A DNA stretch of 64,000 bases from Brevibacillus antibioticus (lineage in GTDB: Bacteria > Bacillota > Bacilli > Brevibacillales > Brevibacillaceae). The DNA lies in the NCBI RefSeq assembly GCF_005217615.1, contig NZ_SZNK01000001.1, positions 1,383,501 to 1,447,500 of the forward strand, in the 5' to 3' direction. Within the stretch, counting starts at the first letter, position 1, and the number at the start of each line of letters is the position of its first letter. Positions 15,743 to 23,717 of the stretch are shown here, piece after piece. Position numbers and translations under genes: made by a program. Below the pieces are notes generated by a model. The model did not search any database and was not told the origin of the DNA. It worked only from the letters and a program-made list of their open reading frames with translations.

Positions 15743-15826
15743 ATTAAATTTGAAAGTATGTATAGTAAATCGATTAACACGGGAGCTATAGAGTGAGTTG
15801 TTAGATTCCTAAGTATGAAGACGTTA

Positions 15827-15859
15827 AGCCGCTCGGGGAAAGAACCGGGCGGCTCTTTT
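15827..15859 (+). terminator. Terminator
   Basis: Stems AGCCGCTCGG and CCGGGCGGCT, loop GGAAAGAA, then CTTTTGTTG. Probably the original terminator downstream of the broken GNAT gene. Confidence 0.75.
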
Positions 15860-16058
15860 GTTGAAATCGGAGGAGAGTGAAATACCACAGAAAAAGTTTT
15901 GTCGTATGATAGGGTGTCCTAATCTAACCTCCCCACAACTCTACACTCCTTCTACGAAAGCGTAACGTGGGAGGATTGGACAAAGAAGGGCTCAAAGCTC
16001 AATGATGCCAAAGAGGGAGGAAGAGGGCAGCTTAGCCGCCCATAACATTGGACAGATA

Positions 16059-16145
16059 TTAGCACTCATCACAACTGCAAGCAACAATTGTTAATAAAAC
16101 GAAAAGAACCAAGACCAAAGCAAAATTGTCGTCAAAGAATCCCAT
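16059..16145 (-). CDS. YjcZ-like sporulation peptide, 28 residues
   Basis: The minus strand encodes MGFFDDNFALVLVLFVLL ending ACSCDEC, preceded by the strong site AAAGGGGTGATAT. The pattern of a short polar N-terminus and one membrane helix (FALVLVLFVLLTIV) is that of the YjcZ family of tiny sporulation proteins (typical FALIVVLFILLIIV). The C-terminus with three Cys in six residues is unusual for the family. Membrane insertion in the developing spore is likely from the family. Confidence 0.7.
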   Translation of the reverse strand: MGFFDDNFALVLVLFVLLTIVACSCDEC

Positions 16146-16460
16146 CGATATCACCCCTTTGAAAAGTATGAGGAAGAACCTCAAACTCAAGCTATTCAAA
16201 TCGCGGAGCTATGTAAGGGCGATATCACAGGAAGCGGAAAATTTGGGCAAGTAAAAAGGTTACCTGTCAAGTCCAGCCGCTCAACAATGTTAAATCAACA
16301 GGGGGATATACGATAAAAAAAGCGATCCCCTAGCCACATTCATGGGATTTGGGACTGTGTGCGGTGTCAACGCTTCGGACCTGCATTCAGCGCACTCACG
16401 GAAAAAAGATAAAATCATTTATCACACCAGCCAATCATGTATGTAGTGATTGCATGTGCT
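16146..16460. other. Stretch without a gene
   Basis: No frame with a site is seen. A short hairpin GGGGGATA...GATCCCC lies near 16300-16330. Confidence 0.35.
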
Positions 16461-16592
16461 CTAGGTAAAATTCGAAGATTTATGTTGCATCAAAATCGAA
16501 AAGAACATGATCAGCGCAGAGCCTAAAAAGCCAATAACACTCATCAGCGTATCATAGGGGTGATACTGATGGGTAAATACTTGAGTAATCAT
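16461..16592 (-). pseudogene. C-terminal fragment of a membrane protein
   Basis: The leftward frame MITQVFTHQYHPYDTL continues with one clear membrane helix (MSVIGFLGSALIMFFSIL) and a polar tail MQHKSSNFT-stop. There is no binding site, and stop codons precede it, so this is probably the end of a larger transporter-like gene. Confidence 0.4.
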
Positions 16593-16820
16593 AGATGAGA
16601 GCTACTAACGTAGAAACGAGATGACTGAAAGAGAAAAGGATCGTGTCCCAGGTTGAGATGATTACTAGAATATCACTTGAAAGAAGAGATTTACAGGCTC
16701 AAACAATAAAGATAGTGAGACGAGGAACAGCAAGAAAACGATTCAATAGAAAGATTCAATAGAAAATGCAAATGATACTTAAGAAGAGATCATTGTCGGG
16801 CTCGGCATCAGAAAAAAAGA

Positions 16821-16862
16821 AAAACATCATACCGATAGTTTAACAGTCGGTGGATGATGTTT
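16821..16862. terminator. Bidirectional terminator-like hairpin
   Basis: Stems AAACATCATACCGA and TCGGTGGATGATGTTT are flanked by A and T tracts. It would serve the leftward broken gene at 16871. Confidence 0.7.
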
Positions 16863-16870
16863 GATTCATA

Positions 16871-17123
16871 CTACAATGTAAAAGTTACGAACTTCTTATA
16901 TCGCATAGCACCTTTGTCGCCAATATCGCCTGTCATATTGGTTTCTTTCCAAGTTTCATCTCAGTCTTCATTGGAATAGTTGGTGTTAAACGTTATAGGT
17001 TGGCCATCCGCAATACCCGTCAACTTCACATGGTATCCGTTGTTCTTTTGCGCTGCTAACACCAGGAAATGAAAGTGATAGAAATAGTGCAGCAGCAATA
17101 CCAAACAGAGCAAATTTTTTCAT
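16871..17123 (-). pseudogene. Small exported protein gene, broken
   Basis: On the minus strand a perfect signal peptide starts at 17123 (MKKFALFGIAAALFLSLSF, cleavage after VSSA) with GGGGAAG upstream. After about 27 codons a shift is needed; the correct frame then reads NGYHVKLTGIADGQPITFNT, NYSNED-stop and, beyond this TGA, TWKETNMTGDIGDKGAMRYK to the TAG at 16871. One frameshift and one nonsense codon inactivate it. Confidence 0.65.
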
Positions 17124-17487
17124 ATATCTTCCCCTTCATAAGTTTATCTTCCTAGAAAAGTATACGCTTGGGAATAACATATATTCCAATAATCGGTGAA
17201 TCTGAAAAGAATAAAACAAAAGTTAATCCCAGCCAGTAATTCTTGTTCCTTCTGATTGAATTATGATCCAGCCGACGTATTTCGAGGAGGGTATTACGGT
17301 AACAATCCAGCATTTGGAGAATCATACTTCCATGAAATAAATATTAGTTGTCACCTCTCGCAATATCTCCAAACGTTCCTTTACAGGAATATTCCTTTCG
17401 GTGTATCTTCCACCTAACAAGATGATCACAACAACGCTGAAGGGGATGAGATGAACGTAGAATCCATCATGTAACGAGGTGAGTGAC
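17124..17487. other. Stretch upstream of the ArsR gene with one coding remnant
   Basis: A rightward fragment at about 17257-17340 reads DPADVFRGGYYGNNPAFGES, like the end of a Gly/Tyr/Asn-rich exported protein, but has no start. Nothing else is visible. The GAGG at 17475 serves the ArsR gene. Confidence 0.35.
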
Positions 17488-17832
17488 ATGTCAGGGATGA
17501 ATCCGGGCATGGACATGGCGACGCTGAGTGCTTTAGCTGAACCGAATCGTATGAAAATCGTCGAGCTTTTGCGCGATGGTCCTCTAACTGTAGGGGAAAT
17601 CGCTGACCAACTGGGGCTTCGCCAGCCCCAAGCCTCGAAGCATTTGAAGGTGCTTAGTGACAACGGGATCGTGGATATGAAGGCCGAAGCCAACCGTCGA
17701 ATTTACAAACTCAGGCCCGAGCCCTTTCAAGCGCTAGATTCTTGGGTGAAGTCATTCCAGCGTGTAATGGAAGAAAGATTCGATAATCTGGAAGACTATT
17801 TGCGGGAACTGCAAAACAAGGAAAATACTTGA
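17488..17832 (+). CDS. ArsR-family transcription regulator
   Basis: The 114-residue protein is a winged-helix ArsR regulator: LAEPNRMKIVELLRDGPLTV, the recognition helix in LGLRQPQASKHLKVL, and the wing with GIVDMKAEANRRIYKL. It lacks the CxC metal site of ArsR/SmtB and belongs to the type that accompanies SRPBCC proteins. The ATG at 17488 is preferred over GTG 17479 because GAGG lies nine bases before it. It is followed after 31 bases by an AHSA1 gene, a standard pairing in which the regulator probably controls the pair. Confidence 0.88.
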   Translation: MSGMNPGMDMATLSALAEPNRMKIVELLRDGPLTVGEIADQLGLRQPQASKHLKVLSDNGIVDMKAEANRRIYKLRPEPFQALDSWVKSFQRVMEERFDNLEDYLRELQNKENT

Positions 17833-17863
17833 GATCCATTCAAATGAATGAGGAGGAATTGCT

Positions 17864-18379
17864 ATGTCAAGAAACGCAATGGTTTCAAGGGTAGAGAATG
17901 AGCGGGTGCTTGTATTGGAGCGTGTATTCGACGCGCCTAGAGATCTCGTATTCCAGATGTTTAAGGAGCCTGAGCATCTCAAGCGCTGGTGGGGACCGAA
18001 AGGCTGGGAACTCCCGGTTTGTCATGTTGATTTCCGACCAGGCGGTGTTTGGCACTACTGCATGAAGTGCGTCGATAAGAATCAAGGTGATTTTTACGGC
18101 ATGGAATCTTGGGGCAAGGCCGTTTATAAGGAAATTGTCGAGCCGGAAAAGATCATCTATACCGACTACTTTTCAGATGCAGAAGGCCACACAAATGATA
18201 CCATGCCTTCGACAGAGGTTATGATGGAATTCATCGATTTGGTTGGCAAGACGAAACTGGTTAGCCGTTCTGAATATGTAACTGCGGAAGCCCTTAAAAC
18301 AGTCATGGACATGGGCATACTAGAGGGTATCACCCAAACGTGGGATCGTTTGGAAGAGAGTCTGAACGAGATCAAGTAA
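17864..18379 (+). CDS. SRPBCC/AHSA1-type ligand-binding protein
   Basis: The 171 residues show the AHSA1-like START fold: VLERVFDAPRDLVFQMFKEP, HLKRWWGPKGW, VDFRPGGVWHYCM, and a last long helix EGITQTWDRLEESLNEI. GAGGAGG precedes the ATG by nine bases. The family binds hydrophobic ligands in a deep pocket; the natural ligand is unknown. It shares an operon with the ArsR regulator and a terminator follows at once. Confidence 0.88.
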   Translation: MSRNAMVSRVENERVLVLERVFDAPRDLVFQMFKEPEHLKRWWGPKGWELPVCHVDFRPGGVWHYCMKCVDKNQGDFYGMESWGKAVYKEIVEPEKIIYTDYFSDAEGHTNDTMPSTEVMMEFIDLVGKTKLVSRSEYVTAEALKTVMDMGILEGITQTWDRLEESLNEIK

Positions 18380-18395
18380 GGGACATAGAGGAAAG

Positions 18396-18426
18396 GCCGC
18401 CTGGCATGGAGACCCAGCGGCTTTTT
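18396..18426 (+). terminator. Terminator of the ArsR/AHSA1 operon
   Basis: Stems GCCGCCTGG and CCAGCGGC, loop CATGGAGA, then TTTTTCATTTT. It can also serve the convergent gene at 18443. Confidence 0.8.
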
Positions 18427-18442
18427 CATTTTAGGTGCAGAT

Positions 18443-19081
18443 TTATTTCACCATCAGCGCAATAAAATCGTTCAGCTTATCCAGCGAAATGATGTTTTGA
18501 TTGCACGTCACACTGTCCTGACAAATGTAGTTTCCTTTTTTCAAATACGTTCCATCCCCAGAACCTTTGGCTTCAAGGACGAACATGCCGATTTCCTCAA
18601 AGCGATTACAAAGCGCGCAAACGCCTTTTTTGTTTAGATTTGTAAACTGTCCGTGTATGCCAATCAGTTTTCCTTGGTGGTAAGCAACAATAAATTTCTT
18701 TTCCGTCGCAGTGTCTAGCCAGCTCACATAAGAGATTTCTGAAAAATCGATTTCAGCGACATTCGAGACTTTCAGCTTCTTTACCTTTGGAAAGAGCTTC
18801 TTAATGGAAGACTCTGTGAGAGCAGGGAATGGAATTACAAACGTTGAAAGCTGATGCAATAACTGCTTTCCTTCTGCCTTTTCTTTTATCGAGTCAATCG
18901 GATGCAAAATCTCTTTTTGTTCTTCTGTTATGTTTGGGAACAACTGAAAGATTTCTTCATGGGCGATTTCTTTTCGTGCACGAATCACATTGATATCTGT
19001 ACTGGTCGCGTAGGCGTTCATGATTGCTTGAACGCGTGATTTAATGAAGTGATATTGATGCGTATGGATAAAAGGTTCCAT
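18443..19081 (-). CDS. FusB-type elongation factor G-binding protein
   Basis: The 212 residues follow the FusB/FusC fold: an N-terminal helical bundle (FIHTHQYHFIKSRVQAIMNAY, about residues 4-75) and a C-terminal zinc-binding domain with CALCNR near residue 155 and ICQDSVTCNQN near the end, giving the four Cys. Proteins of this family bind domain IV of EF-G and free the ribosome from fusidic acid-stalled factor; chromosomal homologues in Bacillota may be house-keeping rescue factors. The length matches FusB (213). Resistance is a family property, not shown here. Confidence 0.85.
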   Translation of the reverse strand: MEPFIHTHQYHFIKSRVQAIMNAYATSTDINVIRARKEIAHEEIFQLFPNITEEQKEILHPIDSIKEKAEGKQLLHQLSTFVIPFPALTESSIKKLFPKVKKLKVSNVAEIDFSEISYVSWLDTATEKKFIVAYHQGKLIGIHGQFTNLNKKGVCALCNRFEEIGMFVLEAKGSGDGTYLKKGNYICQDSVTCNQNIISLDKLNDFIALMVK

Positions 19082-19189
19082 CTTGCGGTTCCTCCTTGTT
19101 CTGTCTTGTAAGGTGGGTTCCTCTTTACTTTAGTGTGTTTGCAAGAGAGGAGAAAGGGAAAGGACATTTCCCAAAAAAACTCGCCATAA

Positions 19190-19230
19190 AAAAGCACTAA
19201 CAACGTAAATGGAAAGGTCGTCAGTGCTTT
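19190..19230 (-). terminator. Terminator of the CD3324 gene
   Basis: On the minus strand AAAGCACTGACGAC and GTTGTTAGTGCTTT pair around a short middle and are followed by TTTTTAT. Confidence 0.8.
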
Positions 19231-19238
19231 ATAAACGT

Positions 19239-19502
19239 CTATTTGGTATACACGATTTTTTTAATCGTCTCTGTAGACAAAAAGTATTCCTCCGCTAACT
19301 GAGAAATAGCCGTTCCGGCCCGAAAGCTGCTTTTAATAGCCGTATTCCGCTCATCCAGGAGTTTTCTCCCGCCAGTGCGCGACCCCCATTTTTGATGGGT
19401 TACTTTTGTCTTCGGAATATAAATGGTTTCTCCTTGCACGTACTTTTGAATTTCTGCGAGTAACGATTCGGGAAGGATTAAATTTGCTTTCACACATTTC
19501 AT
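19239..19502 (-). CDS. CD3324 family helix-turn-helix protein
   Basis: The 87 residues match the CD3324 family: KANLILPESLLAEIQKYVQG, GETIYIPKTKVTHQKWGS, GGRKLLDERNTAIKSSFRAG and the terminal HTH ISQLAEEYFLSTETIKKIVY. The start is ATG 19502 with TAAGGAGCGAG about nine bases upstream; a longer frame lacks a site. The family resembles Mor/phage regulators and presumably binds DNA. A 31-residue peptide gene lies 90 bases upstream on the same strand. Confidence 0.82.
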   Translation of the reverse strand: MKCVKANLILPESLLAEIQKYVQGETIYIPKTKVTHQKWGSRTGGRKLLDERNTAIKSSFRAGTAISQLAEEYFLSTETIKKIVYTK

Positions 19503-19591
19503 TTCTGCTCGCTCCTTATTTATAGATAAGAAAATAAGGGGCAAAGCCAAGAAATAGGAAATGAGATACGCAAAGGAAGGCGATGATTTAA

Positions 19592-19687
19592 TTAAACGGA
19601 AGACCACCCCATGCAAAGTATCGCCTTACTATTTCTAGGCTTTGCATGAGCCGCTGCGGTATGTGGCAAATTGAGAGCATTCGCCAT
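19592..19687 (-). CDS. Possible 31-residue peptide upstream of CD3324
   Basis: The minus strand reads MANALNLPHTAAAHAKPRNS and ends ILCMGWSSV-stop, with GAGGGGGTGTAAC in the right place. The peptide has one Cys and no signal peptide. It could be a leader peptide, a small regulator or a signalling peptide, or chance. Family unknown. Confidence 0.4.
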   Translation of the reverse strand: MANALNLPHTAAAHAKPRNSKAILCMGWSSV

Positions 19688-20052
19688 TGTTACACCCCCT
19701 CGAGGTCCATTTTAAAAACGGCATTCCCTTTCCTTTTCGAAAAGGGAGTATTTGTAATTATATAAGAAAACGGCTTTTTTGTATAACGATACTTATAAAC
19801 ATGTAAGTGGATATGTAAGGAAAGTCGATTATTTACAGGATGCTCCCAGGACGCAAATGGAGTTAGAATGAGATGGGTACTTTTGATGTAGAAACGGAAC
19901 AGCTCATTCACATGAAAGAACAAGATATATCTCATTCAAACAAATTTCACGTGATGAGAATTCTTCTTGTGGTCTTTTTTATTGGAAAGAAGGGATTGCT
20001 GAAAAGGAGTATGATTACAACCAGCACAAGCAACAGGATGGGAGGGTTTTAC

Positions 20053-20943
20053 ATGGGTGAATATCGATTGATTAGTGACTACAAGCATATCGAAACATAC
20101 AAGGAAAGCTTTAATGAGCTCGCCAAACAGATCTTTCAGCTCGATTTTAAAGAATGGTATAACAAGGGCTTTTGGAATGACAACTATGTTTGCTATTCCT
20201 ATTTGGATGGGGAACAGGTTATTGCCAACGCTTCCGTTAGTAAGATGATCGTGAACATCAATGGTAAGGACTACGAGGCGCTCCAGGTAGGAACGGTCAT
20301 GACTCATCCAGCTTATCGCAATCAAGGATTGGCAGCAAAGCTGATGAACCATATTATTCAAAGATATGAGAAGGAATACGATTTTATTTATTTGTATGCC
20401 AATGATACCGTGCTCGATTTTTATCCGAAGTTTGGATTTGAGAGAATACAGGAAAGTAGTTTTTGCTTATTGGCATCCGATTTGAAAAAACAAGTGGAAC
20501 AAAAAGCGGTTTTGCGCAAGCTGGAAGTTGATAGCGAGGCCGATTATCTCGTCATGAAGGAATTTGTCGCCAAGCGAATCCCCGTATCATCGCGATTGGG
20601 CGTCAAGAATAGTGAGCAACTGGTGATGTTTTACTTTCTGCTTGTTTTTCGGGATGCGATCTATTACGTCGAAGAGCAGGATGTGATCGTATTATTTGAA
20701 CGGGCGGAAGACCAACTTCATGTATTTGATTTGGTAAGTAAAAAGCCAGTTGATATAGAAGCGGTTATTTCTCATTTGGTAACAGATGAGACAGCAATCA
20801 TTCATTTTCACTTTATGCCGGATAGTGAGAATGAGAAGATCCAATCTGCTTTGATGACAACGACGGACGATGTCTTATTTGTTCGTCCCTCGTTCAAAAT
20901 GGAGATAGAACATTTTCGTTTCCCGCTAACTTCTCACGCATAA
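20053..20943 (+). CDS. GNAT acetyltransferase, two-domain
   Basis: The 296 residues start at ATG 20053 (MGEYRLISDY), preceded by GGGAGGG. Residues about 60-135 carry the GNAT core: ALQVGTVMTHPAYRNQGLAA with the R/Q-x-x-G-x-A acetyl-CoA loop, then FIYLYANDTVLDFYPKFGF. Residues 150-296 are a second domain of mixed structure as in Eis-like proteins. It acetylates an unknown amine substrate. An upstream extension to 19873 is open but without a site. Confidence 0.82.
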   Translation: MGEYRLISDYKHIETYKESFNELAKQIFQLDFKEWYNKGFWNDNYVCYSYLDGEQVIANASVSKMIVNINGKDYEALQVGTVMTHPAYRNQGLAAKLMNHIIQRYEKEYDFIYLYANDTVLDFYPKFGFERIQESSFCLLASDLKKQVEQKAVLRKLEVDSEADYLVMKEFVAKRIPVSSRLGVKNSEQLVMFYFLLVFRDAIYYVEEQDVIVLFERAEDQLHVFDLVSKKPVDIEAVISHLVTDETAIIHFHFMPDSENEKIQSALMTTTDDVLFVRPSFKMEIEHFRFPLTSHA

Positions 20944-21006
20944 AAAGTCCGTTTTTTTGTTGTTAGGGACAACATAAAACATAATCAAAACCATGTTCTC
21001 TGAAGA

Positions 21007-21582
21007 TCAATCCTTTCGCAGGAGCTGAACTCTTTGTCGTAATTCCTGTTCGGTTAACGGCTCCAATTGCAACAAGGCCTCATATGGATCATCACCCGGA
21101 ATTTGAAAGTACCTGGCAAATGCTGGCTCTGTCTTGATGCCGTTTTGCTTCAGATCCCTGATATGTTGGTAGGCATCCAAGCCCGCTATGTCTAACAATC
21201 GTGCCTCGATGTCCATATGACGATAGGCATTTTGCTTTTCGACAGCAACCGGTTGAGCAAACAATTCAAACCAAAAGTCAGCTGTGAAAAACGAGATAAC
21301 GCATGTGGGAATACTTTTTACATCTAGCTGTGTCACTTCAAATCCGGGCAAGCCGCCAAATGCTGTACGAACAGCCTGCTCAAACTGTTCCAGGTCATGA
21401 CTCTCGCAAATAATATCCAGATCGCTTTGCACAACATCAATGTCCAATGGGATGGTTCCGGCCAGCACAGGACGGTAATCGGATAGTACTTCCATGATGT
21501 GCGTCTGTTGAATCGCTTCCCATGCGGCTTTTTGGCGCATCGTTCCTCTGCTCAAGTAAGAGAGATCATGCCAATTTCTCAT
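21007..21582 (-). CDS. DUF4269 nucleotidyltransferase-like protein
   Basis: The 191 residues match DUF4269: YRPVLAGTIPLDIDVVQSDLDIICE holds the G-T...D-x-D pattern of a nucleotidyltransferase-like fold, followed by SFFTADFWFELFAQP and HMDIEARLLDI. Activity is not known for the family. A Tyr/Arg-rich C-terminus (LRQRVQLLRKD) ends it. It stands alone, convergent with the GNAT gene. Confidence 0.85.
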   Translation of the reverse strand: MRNWHDLSYLSRGTMRQKAAWEAIQQTHIMEVLSDYRPVLAGTIPLDIDVVQSDLDIICESHDLEQFEQAVRTAFGGLPGFEVTQLDVKSIPTCVISFFTADFWFELFAQPVAVEKQNAYRHMDIEARLLDIAGLDAYQHIRDLKQNGIKTEPAFARYFQIPGDDPYEALLQLEPLTEQELRQRVQLLRKD

Positions 21583-21690
21583 GAGACTACCTCCATGTCT
21601 ACTTTCTTTTAAAATAGTTTAGACAAAAGTGAATAAGTACGCAACGAAATCGGCAATCACTCGTATACCTAAAGGAAGGGAGTGTAGTGA

Positions 21691-22176
21691 ATGGAAATAC
21701 TTTTGTGGGTCGTGGTTGTGTTATTGTTCTTACTAAGCATCGCAGGAATTTTTTTGCCCGTTTTACCGGATACGATTTTGCTGTGGGCGGGCTTTTTGCT
21801 CTATCACTTTTTCATTGCAGATCCAGGAGCGGGATTGCCGGCCTCCTTTTGGTGGGGAATGGTCGTTCTAAGTATTCTGCTTTATGGTGCTGACTTGCTG
21901 ACGAACATGTACTTCGTGAAAAAGTATGGGGGATCCAAATGGTCATCCATTGCTGCTGCGGTCGGAATTTTCCTCGGGATTTTCGTTTTTCCACCGTTTG
22001 GTATGCTGATCTTGCCGTTCGTATTCGTCGTTCTCGTAGAGTTGATGGTACAGAAGCAGTCGATGGAGCGAGCATTGAAAGCGGGGGTAGGCTCACTGAT
22101 CGGATTTTTGGGCAGCGCGGTCGTAAAAGTTATCTTGCAAGTTACGATGATCATCTGGTTTTTTGTCGCTAGATAA
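21691..22176 (+). CDS. DUF456 membrane protein
   Basis: The 161 residues are nearly all hydrophobic, with four or five helices: residues 2-24, 28-45, 54-70, 82-120 (two segments around PPFGMLILP) and 134-158. The spacing of FLPVLPDT, ADPGAGLP and KKYGGSKWSS is that of DUF456. AAGGGAGTG precedes the ATG. The role of the family is unknown. A compact terminator follows. Confidence 0.88.
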   Translation: MEILLWVVVVLLFLLSIAGIFLPVLPDTILLWAGFLLYHFFIADPGAGLPASFWWGMVVLSILLYGADLLTNMYFVKKYGGSKWSSIAAAVGIFLGIFVFPPFGMLILPFVFVVLVELMVQKQSMERALKAGVGSLIGFLGSAVVKVILQVTMIIWFFVAR

Positions 22177-22190
22177 CATATAGAAAACGC

Positions 22191-22217
22191 AAAGGACAGC
22201 CGAGGCTGTCCTTTTTT
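22191..22217 (+). terminator. Terminator between DUF456 and lexA
   Basis: Stems AAAGGACAGC and GCTGTCCTTT, loop CGAG, T tract. Serves the two convergent genes. Confidence 0.88.
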
Positions 22218-22225
22218 ACGTGGAA

Positions 22226-22849
22226 CTAATGAATGAGGCGATAGACACCGATGACTTTACCGAGAATGGTGACTTGCTCCAGAATGATCGGTTCCATTGT
22301 GGCATTTTCCGGTTGGAGACGGAAGTGGTTCTTCTCTTTGAAAAATCTTTTGACGGTGGCTTCGTCTTCTTCCGTCATGGCTACGACAATGTCACCATTG
22401 TCCGCTACATGCTGTTGGCGAACAATGACGTAGTCTCCGTCGAGAATTCCAGCATCAATCATACTGTTCCCGGAGACGCGCAGCATGTAAACCTTGTCAG
22501 AAGTCACGATATTGTCTGGAAGCGGGAAGTATTCTTCTACATCCTCAATGGCAGTAATCGGTTGTCCAGCGGTTACTTTACCGATTACTGGCACACGGAC
22601 GACAGAGTCTTCAAAATTGTCTTGAAAACGATCTTCATCTGATAGCAATTCGATAGCGCGAGGTTTGGTAGGATCTCGACGAATGAGGCCTTTTTTCTCC
22701 AAACGTGCTAAATGACCATGTACCGTTGAGCTGGAAGCTAGTCCGACAGCCTCTCCAATTTCACGTACGGAAGGCGGATACCCTTTATCGCGAACTTCCT
22801 TTCGTATGAACTCGATGATGGCTTGTTGTCTACTCGATAATTTTGACAT
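22226..22849 (-). CDS. lexA: LexA, SOS repressor
   Basis: The 207 residues match LexA along their length: an N-terminal winged helix ([33 protein letters not shown]), the Ala94-Gly95 cleavage site in VTAGQP, the catalytic Ser129 in RVSGNSM and Lys167 in ATVKRFF. It represses SOS genes and cleaves itself when RecA is activated. Four LexA-like boxes lie in the 163-base gap to the divergent yneA gene, the nearest 23 bases from the start codon, so it represses itself and yneA. Confidence 0.97.
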   Translation of the reverse strand: MSKLSSRQQAIIEFIRKEVRDKGYPPSVREIGEAVGLASSSTVHGHLARLEKKGLIRRDPTKPRAIELLSDEDRFQDNFEDSVVRVPVIGKVTAGQPITAIEDVEEYFPLPDNIVTSDKVYMLRVSGNSMIDAGILDGDYVIVRQQHVADNGDIVVAMTEEDEATVKRFFKEKNHFRLQPENATMEPIILEQVTILGKVIGVYRLIH

Positions 22850-22871
22850 AAAAAGACACCTCTGATTTCTC

Positions 22872-22883
22872 GAACATATTTTC
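22872..22883. promoter_or_regulatory. LexA-like box 1 (next to lexA)
   Basis: GAACATATTTTC matches the GAAC-N4-GTTC core of the Bacillus SOS box with one mismatch. Confidence 0.55.
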
Positions 22884-22914
22884 CAGTATTATACCATGGG
22901 AGCTTGCGTTCGAC

Positions 22915-22926
22915 AAACATAAGTTC
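22915..22926. promoter_or_regulatory. LexA-like box 2
   Basis: AAACATAAGTTC has one mismatch to GAAC-N4-GTTC and is flanked by G on the 3' side (GTTCG). Confidence 0.6.
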
Positions 22927-22942
22927 GATTATTCGTTGACAT

Positions 22943-22954
22943 GAACGTATGTTC
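22943..22954. promoter_or_regulatory. LexA box 3 (perfect)
   Basis: GAACGTATGTTC is a perfect GAAC-N4-GTTC palindrome. It lies 58 bases before the yneA start. Confidence 0.9.
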
Positions 22955-22982
22955 TCATTTATCATGAGGTTACAAGAGATCA

Positions 22983-22994
22983 GAACGTATGTTT
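22983..22994. promoter_or_regulatory. LexA-like box 4 (next to yneA)
   Basis: GAACGTATGTTT has one mismatch to the consensus and is only 18 bases before the yneA start, just ahead of its ribosome binding site. Confidence 0.7.
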
Positions 22995-23011
22995 GCAAGG
23001 GGGCCATTATT

Positions 23012-23347
23012 ATGAATTCATCGACTGTACGTAATCGTTTCGAGAAAAAAGAAGAACGTCGTGTTCGTTTTGGTATCACGAGAGGTCAAGCTCTCTTGTT
23101 TCTAATTACATTTACTCTCTTTTTTTATCTGCTGACCGAACTGGTGTTTGCTTCTTCGCCAATGGAGGAGCCACAAGGGTTAGAAGTAATCGTACAAACC
23201 GGTGATAGCCTATGGTCGTTAGCTGTTCGCCACTCAGATCAGCATATAGATGTTCGTGACTATATCATAGAAATCAAGGAAGCAAACGGTTTGGATAGCA
23301 ACAGGATTTACCCGGGTCAGACTCTGATCATGCCTGATATGCCGTAA
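23012..23347 (+). CDS. yneA: YneA-like SOS cell-division suppressor with LysM domain
   Basis: The 111 residues have the YneA arrangement: a basic cytoplasmic N-terminus, one membrane helix (GQALLFLITFTLFFYLLTEL) and an outside LysM domain starting EVIVQTGDSLWSLAVRHSDQ and ending RIYPGQTLIMP. YneA stops septum formation while DNA damage is repaired. The start is ATG 23012 after AAGGGGGCC. The promoter region holds LexA boxes and the divergent partner is lexA, as in Bacillus subtilis. Confidence 0.9.
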   Translation: MNSSTVRNRFEKKEERRVRFGITRGQALLFLITFTLFFYLLTELVFASSPMEEPQGLEVIVQTGDSLWSLAVRHSDQHIDVRDYIIEIKEANGLDSNRIYPGQTLIMPDMP

Positions 23348-23423
23348 GTGCTCGGTTGTCTTGCGGGATCATTCGAATGTGGTATAATGAAGCGGCACTA
23401 CTACAGAGTGGGAGGAACCAGCA

Positions 23424-23621
23424 GTGGTATCTGACGCAGAAATTAAACGCATTAACGAATTGGTCAAAAAATCTCGCGAAGAAGGTTTGACCGAAGAGGA
23501 AAAGCTCGAACAAAAAGCATTGCGCCAAAAGTACATTGACGCCGTTAAGCTTTCGTTGAGAGCAAATTTGGATTCCATCCGTTATGTGGAAGACCTTGAA
23601 GAAAATAAGCCAAAACAGTAA
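23424..23621 (+). CDS. ynzC: DUF896 protein (YnzC type)
   Basis: The 65 residues match DUF896: EIKRINELVKKSREEGLTEE, EEKLEQKALRQKYIDAVKLS and LRANLDSI. The two long helices form a helical hairpin. YnzC is linked to the SOS locus in Bacillus, though its role is unclear. The start is a GTG with GGGAGGA ten bases upstream. Confidence 0.9.
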   Translation: MVSDAEIKRINELVKKSREEGLTEEEKLEQKALRQKYIDAVKLSLRANLDSIRYVEDLEENKPKQ

Positions 23622-23643
23622 GATAACAATTACTGATACGACA

Positions 23644-23676
23644 GACATCCTCGCTTGACGCTAGGGTGTCTTTTTC
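23644..23676 (+). terminator. Terminator after ynzC
   Basis: GACATCCT and AGGGTGTC (with GU pairs) around a 13-base middle, then TTTTTCTG. Confidence 0.6.
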
Positions 23677-23717
23677 TGTGACATACATAACGCTCTGATA
23701 ACCAGGGAGGGAAAGCA

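Noticed and set aside
23660-23717. Fluoride riboswitch before crcB
   Set aside because: The conserved pseudoknot strings are not visible; the hairpin at 23644-23676 looks like the terminator of ynzC.
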